Below, in pieces: positions 25,464 through 32,523 of a stretch of DNA of 32,523 bases. A program made the position numbers and the translations under genes. The notes under the pieces are model-generated. The model ran no database searches and was not told where the DNA came from. It saw nothing but the letters and a program-made list of their open reading frames with translations. Within the stretch, counting starts at the first letter, position 1. Each line of letters begins with the position of its first letter. Origin of the DNA: Oscillospiraceae bacterium (GTDB lineage: Bacteria > Bacillota > Clostridia > Oscillospirales > Acutalibacteraceae); NCBI GenBank assembly GCA_022508785.1, contig JAFLUN010000005.1, positions 1 to 32,523 on the forward strand, in the 5' to 3' direction.

Positions 25464-26185
25464 AAAATTTCCTCCTTTTTAAGCACGGGACCGTCCTTGC
25501 AAATTCTTTTATAACCTGTTACCGTTTTGCAACTGCAACCCATACAAGCGCCGAAGCCGCATCCCATTCTTTCTTCAAAGCTAAATTGACCTGATGTTTT
25601 AGTTGCTTTGTAAACTGCTTTAAGCATTGGCTCAGGACCGCAGCAGAAGAAATATGAGTAATCCGAAGGCAGCGCATCGGTCACGAAACCTTTTGTGCCG
25701 TAGCTGCCGTCAACAGTTGTTACTTCTACCTCACAGCCAAGTGCTTTAAATTCATTTTCATAAAAAACTTCCGACTTTGTATTAAAGCCGAGAATTACTG
25801 ATACGCTTTTCCCCTGCTCTTTTAATTCCTTTGCAAGCATATACATGGGCGGGACGCCTACGCCGCCGCCGATAAGCAACGGCTTTTCACCGCTAAGAGA
25901 AATATCATATCCGTTTCCAAGGCCTGTAAGAACATCAAGAATTTGTCCTTCGGGCATTTTACTCATAATTTCGGTGCCTTTGCCGACCGCTTTATAAATT
26001 ATTGTAAGCGTGTTTTCCTCTCTGTCACAAACAGATATGGGTCTGCGCAAGAAAAGACCGTCAATTTTTATATTTACAAACTGACCGGGCGCTGTAATAT
26101 GGGAACAGTCGCCCGTCAAAGTCATTTTGTAAACATTACTTGTCAAGGGAGTATTTTCTTTTACCGAAAATAAAACTTGTTTCAT
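25451..26185 (-). CDS. pyrK: Dihydroorotate dehydrogenase electron transfer subunit
   Basis: PyrK carries FAD and a [2Fe-2S] cluster and links PyrD to NAD+. The FAD-binding RRPISVCD is at 47-54, the nucleotide-binding GGGVGVPPMY at 107-116, and the cluster cysteines are Cys209, Cys214, Cys217 and Cys229 (CGFGACMGC...C). The ORF track opens 21 codons earlier, inside the carB end, but the ATG at 26185 has TGAGGT upstream and begins in the family-typical way (MKQVLFSVKEN), giving 244 aa. It lies 13 nt after carB and overlaps pyrD by 13 nt. Confidence 0.96.
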   Translation of the reverse strand: MKQVLFSVKENTPLTSNVYKMTLTGDCSHITAPGQFVNIKIDGLFLRRPISVCDREENTLTIIYKAVGKGTEIMSKMPEGQILDVLTGLGNGYDISLSGEKPLLIGGGVGVPPMYMLAKELKEQGKSVSVILGFNTKSEVFYENEFKALGCEVEVTTVDGSYGTKGFVTDALPSDYSYFFCCGPEPMLKAVYKATKTSGQFSFEERMGCGFGACMGCSCKTVTGYKRICKDGPVLKKEEILWED

Positions 26186-26198
26186 ATATACCTCAAAA

Positions 26199-29100
26199 TC
26201 AAGCGTCGATAGTTGAAATTGTGAGAGTTGTTTCTTCAAGAACATCAAGAAGAACTCTTACCGTGTCAAGTGAAGTAAATATTGTTACATTGTTTTCAGT
26301 TGCGGCAGTACGGATTTCAATACCGTCCTCATAATGAACCCCTGAAAGAATTGCTCTTGTGTTTATAACATAACTTACATAGCCCGCACGGATTGATTCA
26401 AGAATTTCATCACTGCCCTCGCTGATTTTACCGCGAACACGTGTTCTTATTCCGTTTTGTTTGAGCACTGCGGCAGTACCGCTTGTAGCTTCAATGTTAA
26501 AGCCCATATTATAAAATCTTCTGATAAGCGGAATTGCCTCTTCTTTGTCTTCGTCTGCAAGAGTTACAAGAACCGTACCGTAGTTTTGAAGGTTCATTCC
26601 CGAAGCGGTAAGAGCCTTGAACATTGCTCTGTGAAGTTTGTCGTCATAACCTATTGCTTCGCCTGTTGATTTCATTTCAGGAGAAAGGTAAGCGTCAAGT
26701 CCCTTTATCTTGTTGAATGAGAATACGGGAACCTTTACGTAATAACGCTTCTTTTCCTGCGGATAAAGCTCGAATATGCCCTGTTCTTTAAGGCTCTTTC
26801 CTAAAATTACCTCTGTTGCAATGTCAGCAAGGGAATAGCCTGTTGCTTTTGAAAGGAAAGGAACCGTTCTTGAAGAACGCGGATTTACCTCGATAATATA
26901 TACATTTTCGTTTGCGTCAACAATAAACTGAATATTGTAAAGACCGATTATACCGATACCAAGACCTAATTTCTTAGCGTATTGAAGAATAATTCCCTTA
27001 ACCTTGTCGGAAATTGAGAATGTGGGATAAACGCTTATTGAGTCACCTGAGTGAACGCCTGTTCGCTCCACCAGTTCCATAATTCCCGGTACAAATACAT
27101 CCCTACCGTCGCAAATAGCGTCAACCTCGACCTCTTTACCCTGAATATACTTGTCAACAAGAACGGGCTTGTCTTCGTCAATTTCAACGGCTGTTTTAAG
27201 GTAATGCTTTAAATGCTCGTCCTTAGAAACTATTTGCATAGCTCTGCCGCCGAGAACGAAGGACGGACGAACGAGAACGGGGTAGCCAATTTCGTTTGCG
27301 GCTTTAAGTCCGTCTTCAATATTTGTAACTGCCTGACCTTTAGGCTGAGGAATGTTGAGGTCTTTAAGTATTTTTTCAAAGCTGTCACGGTTCTCAGCTT
27401 TCTCAATAGCTTCGCAGTCCGTGCCTATAATTTTAACTCCTCTGTCCATAAGAGGCTGAGCAAGGTTAATTGCAGTCTGACCGCCCAAGGATGCGATAAC
27501 GCCTTCGGGCTGTTCAAAGTCAACTATTGCCATAACATCTTCGGGAGTTAAAGGCTCAAAATAAAGCTTATCGGCAGTTGTGTAGTCGGTTGAAACTGTT
27601 TCGGGGTTGTTGTTGATGATTATTGCTTCGTAACCTGCACGCTTAATCGTTTGAACTGCGTGAACGGTTGAATAGTCAAACTCAACACCCTGACCTATAC
27701 GGATAGGACCGGCGCCTAAAACAACAATTTTCTTTTTGTCAGTAAGTCTTGACTGGTTTTTACCTGTGTATGATGAGTAAAGATAAGCGATATATTTGCC
27801 CGTATGAAGAGTATCAACCATTTTAAATATGGGAGTGATACCGTTATCTTTTCTCATTTTATAAACATCTGTTTCTTTAACATTCCATACATTTGAAATA
27901 AATTTATCTGAGAAGCCGAGAATTTTTGCTTCCTTAAGAACATCTACATTATTTACATTTGCTTTAATCTTTTCTTCCATATCAACAATTTTCTTGTATG
28001 ATTCAAGGAAGAGCTCGGTAATCATCGTAACTTCGTGAAGGGTTTCGATGCTTGTACCTCTGCGGAGGAGCTCAAAGATAGCATATACGTTATCATCTTT
28101 AAACTCCTTAACATATTCAAGAAGCTCACTGTCTGTAAACTCATCAAATTTAGCAAGATGGAAATGGCAAACGCCCGTTTCCAGAGAACGAACTGATTTT
28201 AACATACACTCTTCAAGAGTTGAGCCTATACCCATTACCTCACCCGTTGCCTTCATCTGTGTGCCGAGCGTGTTGGGAGCATCAGCAAATTTGTCAAAGG
28301 GGAAACGTGGGAATTTAGCCACAATGTAATCAAGGCTCGGTTCAATGGCAGCAGTTCCGCCTGCAACGGGAATGTCCTCAAGAGCCATACCCATAGCAAT
28401 TTTTGCCGTAACTCTTGCTATCGGGTAACCGCTTGCCTTTGATGCCAATGCAGAAGAACGGGAAACTCTGGGGTTAACTTCTATAAGGAAATATTCACTT
28501 GAATTGGGATTAAGCGCAAACTGAACATTACAGCCGCCCTCAATTTTAAGCTCACGAATAATTTTAATTGCGCTGTCGTTAAGCATTTTAAGGTCATGGT
28601 CATTAAGTGAGAGAATTGGGGCTACAACTATTGAGTCGCCTGTATGAACACCTACGGGGTCAATATTTTCCATACCACAAATTGTAATAGCATGGTCATT
28701 TGAGTCACGCATTACCTCAAACTCGATTTCTTTGTACCCCTTAACGCTCTTTTCAATAAGAACCTGGTGAACGGGTGAAAGCTTAAATGCGTTCATTCCG
28801 ATAGAAACAAGTTCTTCTTCATTGTTTGCAAATCCGCCGCCGGTACCGCCCAAAGTAAATGCAGGGCGAAGAACTACCGGGTAACCTATTCTTTCAGCGG
28901 CCGCCTTAGCTTCCTCAATGCTGTATGTAATCTCAGACGGAATAACGGGCTCGCCTATTGATTCGCACATTTCTTTGAACAGTTCTCTGTCCTCTGCTCT
29001 TTCAATGCTTTCGCTTGAAGTGCCGAGAAGCTTTGTGCCGCATTCTTTGAGAATGCCTTTCTTTTCAAGCTGCATTGCAAGGTTAAGACCTGTCTGACCG

Positions 29101-29372
29101 CCGATTCCGGGAACTATAGCATCAGGGCGCTCGTAACGGAGAATTTTTGCGATATATTCAAGAGTTAACGGCTCCATATAAACCTTATCAGCAATTGAAG
29201 TGTCTGTCATAATCGTTGCAGGGTTTGAGTTGCAAAGAATTACCTCGTAACCTTCTTCTTTAAGCGCAAGGCAAGCCTGAGTGCCTGCATAGTCAAATTC
29301 GGCGGCCTGTCCGATTACTATGGGGCCTGAGCCGATAATCAATACCTTTTTTACATCTGTTCTTTTAGCCAT
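26199..29372 (-). CDS. carB: Carbamoyl-phosphate synthase large subunit
   Basis: CarB makes carbamoyl phosphate from bicarbonate, ATP and ammonia that the small subunit CarA releases from glutamine. The protein has two homologous ATP-grasp halves, opening with GSGPIVIGQAAEFDYAGTQ and GAGPIRIGQGVEFDYSTVH, and a C-terminal MGS-type allosteric domain (KALTASGMNLQNYG onward). The ORF track begins at an ATG (29387) whose following bases form GGAGG. The better start is the next ATG at 29372, with GGAGG 8 nt upstream, and MAKRTDVKKVLIIGSGP aligns with other CarB proteins (1057 aa). It lies between pyrC and pyrK. carA is not in this operon or elsewhere in the window, which is unusual. Confidence 0.97.
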   Translation of the reverse strand: MAKRTDVKKVLIIGSGPIVIGQAAEFDYAGTQACLALKEEGYEVILCNSNPATIMTDTSIADKVYMEPLTLEYIAKILRYERPDAIVPGIGGQTGLNLAMQLEKKGILKECGTKLLGTSSESIERAEDRELFKEMCESIGEPVIPSEITYSIEEAKAAAERIGYPVVLRPAFTLGGTGGGFANNEEELVSIGMNAFKLSPVHQVLIEKSVKGYKEIEFEVMRDSNDHAITICGMENIDPVGVHTGDSIVVAPILSLNDHDLKMLNDSAIKIIRELKIEGGCNVQFALNPNSSEYFLIEVNPRVSRSSALASKASGYPIARVTAKIAMGMALEDIPVAGGTAAIEPSLDYIVAKFPRFPFDKFADAPNTLGTQMKATGEVMGIGSTLEECMLKSVRSLETGVCHFHLAKFDEFTDSELLEYVKEFKDDNVYAIFELLRRGTSIETLHEVTMITELFLESYKKIVDMEEKIKANVNNVDVLKEAKILGFSDKFISNVWNVKETDVYKMRKDNGITPIFKMVDTLHTGKYIAYLYSSYTGKNQSRLTDKKKIVVLGAGPIRIGQGVEFDYSTVHAVQTIKRAGYEAIIINNNPETVSTDYTTADKLYFEPLTPEDVMAIVDFEQPEGVIASLGGQTAINLAQPLMDRGVKIIGTDCEAIEKAENRDSFEKILKDLNIPQPKGQAVTNIEDGLKAANEIGYPVLVRPSFVLGGRAMQIVSKDEHLKHYLKTAVEIDEDKPVLVDKYIQGKEVEVDAICDGRDVFVPGIMELVERTGVHSGDSISVYPTFSISDKVKGIILQYAKKLGLGIGIIGLYNIQFIVDANENVYIIEVNPRSSRTVPFLSKATGYSLADIATEVILGKSLKEQGIFELYPQEKKRYYVKVPVFSFNKIKGLDAYLSPEMKSTGEAIGYDDKLHRAMFKALTASGMNLQNYGTVLVTLADEDKEEAIPLIRRFYNMGFNIEATSGTAAVLKQNGIRTRVRGKISEGSDEILESIRAGYVSYVINTRAILSGVHYEDGIEIRTAATENNVTIFTSLDTVRVLLDVLEETTLTISTIDA

Positions 29373-29392
29373 TGTTTTGTCCTCCATATATA

Positions 29393-30592
29393 TTAAAATA
29401 ATTTATAAACTGTTTTACCTTGGCAAACTGTCAGCAAACATTTTCCGTAAACCTCTGTGTTTTCAAAGGGAGTTGATTTTCCTTTTGAAAGAAATTCACT
29501 CGGGTTTATAACTGTTTTTTCGTTAAGATTCCAGACCGTACAGTCGTCTCCAAGGGGTATATCAAATCTTTTTCGGGGATTTACCGCCATAAGCTCAACT
29601 GCTTTTTTAAGAGATATAATATTTTTCTTAACAAGGTGTGTGTAGATGAGCTGAAATGCGGATTCAATTCCGACTATTCCGAAAGAGCTGTCACGAAGAC
29701 CCTTAGATTTTTCCTCATCACTGTGGGGAGCGTGGTCTGTCGCTATCATGTCGATAGTTCCGTCTTTTATCCCCTCAATTAAAGCCGCTCTGTCCTCAAG
29801 TGAGCGCAACGGTGGGTTCATCTTAAATTTTCCGTCTTCCTGCAAATCTTCATCAGTTAAAATCAAATAATGAGGAGCTGTTTCGCAGGTTACATTTACA
29901 CCCTCTGCCTTGGCTTTCCTTATAAGCTCAACGCTTTCTTTGCAGGAAATGTGGCAAACGTGATAGGCACATCCTGTTTCTTTAGCAAGTCGCAAATCAC
30001 GCTCAATGGGTTTCCATTCGCTTTCCGAGCAGATTCCCTTATGTCCGTGCGCTTTAGCGTAAACTCCGTCGTGGATATAACCGCCGTGAAGAAGTGAATT
30101 GTCCTCACAGTGAGCAACAATAATTTTGCCGAGAGCCTTTGCCCTAAGCATAGCTTCACGCATCATTTCTTCATTTTGAACTCCCTTTCCGTCATCTGAA
30201 AACGCTATAACGCTACTTGCCATAGTGAACATATCGGAAAGCTCTTCACCATTTTGCCCTACCGTAATTGAGCCGTAAGGGTAAACGTTGATAACAGCAT
30301 CATTTTTTATAATGTTTAGCTGTTCGTCTAAATGCTCGGCACTGTCGGGAACGGGATTTAAATTTGGCATTGTACAAACCGCGGTATATCCGCCATGTGC
30401 AGATGCCAATGAGCCAGATTTTATGGTTTCTTTATAAGAAAAACCCGGCTCACGAAAATGCACATGCACATCGCAAAAGCCGGGAAAAACAACACAATTT
30501 TCAAAATCCAAATCGGCAAAATCACCGTTACAAAGTACAGCGTCCGAGAGTTTATCAATACAAATTGTCTTTAATTTAGAATACTGTTGCAC
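29393..30592 (-). CDS. pyrC: Dihydroorotase, class I
   Basis: PyrC closes carbamoyl aspartate to dihydroorotate. The 399-residue amidohydrolase has metal-binding DVHVHFREPG, AHCED, and ATDHAPHS with the catalytic aspartate. The N-terminal beta domain is short compared with the roughly 428-residue Bacillus enzyme. The start is GTG at 30592 with AGGAGGG 6 nt upstream, immediately after the leader terminator. It is the first gene of the de novo pyrimidine operon, followed by carB after 20 nt. Expression probably depends on the promoter and attenuator-like leader upstream. Confidence 0.96.
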   Translation of the reverse strand: MQQYSKLKTICIDKLSDAVLCNGDFADLDFENCVVFPGFCDVHVHFREPGFSYKETIKSGSLASAHGGYTAVCTMPNLNPVPDSAEHLDEQLNIIKNDAVINVYPYGSITVGQNGEELSDMFTMASSVIAFSDDGKGVQNEEMMREAMLRAKALGKIIVAHCEDNSLLHGGYIHDGVYAKAHGHKGICSESEWKPIERDLRLAKETGCAYHVCHISCKESVELIRKAKAEGVNVTCETAPHYLILTDEDLQEDGKFKMNPPLRSLEDRAALIEGIKDGTIDMIATDHAPHSDEEKSKGLRDSSFGIVGIESAFQLIYTHLVKKNIISLKKAVELMAVNPRKRFDIPLGDDCTVWNLNEKTVINPSEFLSKGKSTPFENTEVYGKCLLTVCQGKTVYKLF

Positions 30593-30607
30593 TGTGAACC
30601 CTCCTAT

Positions 30608-30642
30608 AAAAAATACCTTACCGACACACAGCCGATAAGGTA
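30608..30642 (-). terminator. Intrinsic terminator (attenuator) in the pyrC leader
   Basis: A 12-bp stem TACCTTATCGGC / GTCGGTAAGGTA with two G-U pairs and a TGTGT loop is followed by TATTTTTTAT and, at once, the pyrC ribosome binding site. It lies about 90 nt after the predicted start of its own promoter, so it must be at least partly bypassed. Confidence 0.85.
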
Positions 30643-30734
30643 CAAGCTACACAAACATAACCAATGTGTAAACACAATGGGTGCTTCTATACTCAATCTT
30701 GTCGACATCACTGTATCGAATTAAAGATTTGATT
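30643..30734 (-). promoter_or_regulatory. Structured 5' leader RNA of the pyrimidine operon, class not recognised
   Basis: It contains a hairpin TCGATA/TGTCGA (30702-30719), a hairpin CCATTGTG-TTTA-CACATTGG with one mismatch (30661-30680), and a competing helix TACACA (30670-30665) with TGTGTA (30653-30648). It lacks the TCCAGAGAGGCT-like PyrR binding loop. I could not draw a convincing antiterminator against the downstream terminator. Confidence 0.45.
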
Positions 30735-30740
30735 TAAGAA

Positions 30741-30769
30741 ATTATATCATTTTGGCAGAATGCTGTCAA
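30741..30769 (-). promoter_or_regulatory. Consensus promoter of the pyrC operon
   Basis: Exact TTGACA (30769-30764), 17-nt spacer, exact TATAAT (30746-30741). It begins about 29 nt after the pdp stop. A near-perfect dyad TTGGCAG-AATG-CTGTCAA (30752-30769) covers the -35 and half the spacer and may be an operator. Confidence 0.85.
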
Positions 30770-30797
30770 CATATAAAAACAAATATTTTTAAAAAAT

Positions 30798-32099
30798 TTA
30801 TCTGATAATTTTATATATCAGCGGCTTAGGCTCAGGTTTTTTGGAAGAAACCGTTATTGAAGAATTATACATTTTTACAGCATCATTGAAATCTGCATTG
30901 TTATTCGTTAAAAGAGTTGCGATTTTTTCGCCTTTTCTAATTTCATCGCCCGTCTTTTTATAAATCAAAATACCTGCTGAAAAATCAATGCTGTCTTCTT
31001 TTGAGGCTCTTCCTGCGCCTAAAATAACACTTGTAAGACCGATTTTTTCCGTGTCCATTGAAGCAATATAGCCGTCAGTTTCAGCCACTATATCACGGGA
31101 AAATTCAGCTTTCCTGAAAAGGTCTGTATTATCAATATATTTGGTGTCACCACCCTGAGCTGAAATCCATTCTTTCATTTTCAGGAAGGCTTTTCCGCTA
31201 ATAAGCGTATCGTTTACCATTTTTAAGGCATCGTCATAAGATATTGAATAAACAAGAGAAATCATTTCAGATGCAAGTGATACGCAAACCTCTTTTAAAT
31301 CGTTGTCCAATTCACCTTTAAGAACCTTCACAGCCTCAATAACTTCAAGGGAATTACCGATTGCCGAGCCTAAAGGTCTGTCCATATCAGTAATGAGAGC
31401 CGCTATATTTCTGCCGCAGCCCTTTCCGATTTTTACCATTTCCCTTGCAAGAATTTCTGCATCTTCAAGAGTTTTCATAAAAGCGCCGCTGCCGCATTTA
31501 ACGTCAAGAACAATATTGTGTGAGCCTGCGGCAATTTTTTTGCTCATAATGCTTGACACAATAAGCGGAATACTGTCAACTGTTGCGGTAACATCTCGCA
31601 AGGCGTAAAGCTTTTTGTCGGCAGGTGTTAAATTCCCGCTTTGACCGATAATTGCCATGCCGACCTTTTCAATTTGTGAAATAAACTCTTCTTGAGACAG
31701 AGTAGTTTTATAGCCCGGAATAGACTCTAATTTGTCAACAGTTCCGCCCGTATGCCCAAGACCTCTGCCGGACATTTTTGTAAGCTTTCCGCCCAAAGCG
31801 GCTACAATGGGAGCTACAATAAGGCTTGTTTTGTCGCCTACTCCCCCGGTTGAATGTTTGTCGGCAGAAAGATTTCCAAACATTGATAAATCCACCGTAT
31901 CGCCTGATTTTGCCATGGCTTCGGTCAAAATTACGGTCTCTTTTTCCGTCATACCCTTAAAATATACAGCCATGCAAAAGGCAGAAGCCTGATAATCGGG
32001 AATTGAGCCTTCGGTATAACCTTTTACAAAAAAGTTTATTTCCCTTTCGTTCAGTTCCTCGCCGTTTCTTTTTTTCTCAATTATATCGTACATTCTCAT
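30798..32099 (-). CDS. pdp: Pyrimidine-nucleoside phosphorylase
   Basis: The enzyme splits uridine, thymidine and deoxyuridine with phosphate, for salvage or catabolism. The 433-residue protein resembles Bacillus Pdp throughout: MRMYDIIEKKRNGEEL at the start, the phosphate-binding KHSTGGVGD, SGRGLGHTGGTVDKLE, YALRDVTATV and SSIMSKK, and the C-terminal GAGRASKEDSID domain. Thymidine phosphorylase (DeoA) is the alternative name within the family. Its ATG follows the cdd stop by 11 nt, with AAGG in the gap, so the two form a salvage unit. No strong terminator separates it from the pyrC promoter, so some read-through into pyrC is possible. Confidence 0.93.
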   Translation of the reverse strand: MRMYDIIEKKRNGEELNEREINFFVKGYTEGSIPDYQASAFCMAVYFKGMTEKETVILTEAMAKSGDTVDLSMFGNLSADKHSTGGVGDKTSLIVAPIVAALGGKLTKMSGRGLGHTGGTVDKLESIPGYKTTLSQEEFISQIEKVGMAIIGQSGNLTPADKKLYALRDVTATVDSIPLIVSSIMSKKIAAGSHNIVLDVKCGSGAFMKTLEDAEILAREMVKIGKGCGRNIAALITDMDRPLGSAIGNSLEVIEAVKVLKGELDNDLKEVCVSLASEMISLVYSISYDDALKMVNDTLISGKAFLKMKEWISAQGGDTKYIDNTDLFRKAEFSRDIVAETDGYIASMDTEKIGLTSVILGAGRASKEDSIDFSAGILIYKKTGDEIRKGEKIATLLTNNNADFNDAVKMYNSSITVSSKKPEPKPLIYKIIR

Positions 32100-32110
32100 A
32101 ACAACACGCC

Positions 32111-32518
32111 TTATTTAATATGTTTAGGATTAAATGAAAACGGCAGAATATCCGAAAGCTTGTATTCGGTAAAGCTGTTTGCGCCGTTTACAACCAATAT
32201 TACAAAACCATCTTCGCAAAACTCAGCCATAACCTGACGGCAAACACCGCACGGCGGAAATTCACCTGAGATTTCGCCGTTTTTACCGCCTGCAACGGCA
32301 ATTTTTACGAATTTCCTTTCACCCTCGCTAACTGCTTTAAATATCGCTGTACGCTCAGCGCAAACGGTCGGTGAATAGGAAGCGTTCTCAATATTGCAAC
32401 CCGTATATACTTTACCAGATTGTGTAAGCAACGCGGCGCCTACACGGTAATTTGAATACGGCACATATGCATTATCCATTGCATTGATCGCAAGAGCGAC
32501 AAGCTTTTCATTTGTCAT
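32111..32518 (-). CDS. cdd: Cytidine deaminase
   Basis: Cdd deaminates cytidine and deoxycytidine to uridine and deoxyuridine, which the next gene's product can phosphorolyse. The 135-residue protein is the small tetrameric type. The zinc ligands are Cys53 with catalytic Glu55 in CAERTA, and Cys90 and Cys93 in PCGVCRQ. The ATG is five bases from the window end, so its ribosome binding site and promoter are out of view and an upstream cotranscribed gene is possible. Confidence 0.96.
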   Translation of the reverse strand: MTNEKLVALAINAMDNAYVPYSNYRVGAALLTQSGKVYTGCNIENASYSPTVCAERTAIFKAVSEGERKFVKIAVAGGKNGEISGEFPPCGVCRQVMAEFCEDGFVILVVNGANSFTEYKLSDILPFSFNPKHIK

Positions 32519-32523
32519 AAAAT

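Noticed and set aside
30593-30740. PyrR binding loop in the pyrC leader
   Set aside because: No AGAGAGG-type loop flanked by a stem was found on the minus strand.

Overview
The window looks like chromosomal DNA of a low-GC, spore-forming Firmicute of the class Clostridia, probably in or near the Ruminococcaceae/Oscillospiraceae. The evidence is spoIIIA sporulation genes, strong AGGAGG-type ribosome binding sites with frequent TTG/GTG starts, a Gram-positive LexA (Cheo) box, the single-chain clostridial PurL and a class 1B PyrD/PyrK pair. I see no phage, IS element, CRISPR array, tRNA or rRNA.

Layout, left to right. (1) 1-1470, minus: spoIIIAA, spoIIIAB and the first codons of spoIIIAC. (2) 1526-4444, plus: a promoter and a YfhO-family membrane protein, the only clear plus-strand gene. 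It converges on uvrA across a shared bidirectional terminator. (3) 4504-9351, minus: uvrB-uvrA with its own promoter and a LexA box. The -35 of that promoter lies inside the terminator of the operon before it. (4) 9411-21561, minus: a ten-gene purine operon in transcription order purE, purC, purF-like, purM, FNT channel, purN, purO-type IMP cyclohydrolase, AICAR transformylase (purH C-half only), purD, purL. It has a good promoter, a leader with a cloverleaf-like palindromic repeat, and a ZTP (pfl) riboswitch followed by an intrinsic terminator just before purE. (5) 21708-32518, minus: pyrimidine genes. cdd-pdp (salvage) come first, then a consensus promoter and structured attenuator-like leader, then pyrC, carB, pyrK, pyrD, pyrF, pyrE, pyrB, pyrI and a terminator.

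Functionally, the two operons cover most of de novo purine synthesis and all of UMP synthesis except carA. Missing from the window are purB, purK and carA. The purine operon is unconventional in three ways. Its PurF-like enzyme has lost the N-terminal cysteine nucleophile and other glutaminase residues but keeps the PRPP and Fe-S cysteine motifs. The last two steps are split between a stand-alone AICAR transformylase and an archaeal-type PurO cyclohydrolase. A formate/nitrite channel gene is embedded by overlap between purM and purN, which suggests coupling of formate supply to formyl-folate-dependent steps.

Possibly new regulatory features are a 19-codon upstream ORF with mutually exclusive hairpins in front of pyrB, the pyrC leader with a terminator but no recognisable PyrR site, dyads overlapping the -35 regions of the pur and pyr promoters, and the cloverleaf repeat in the pur leader.
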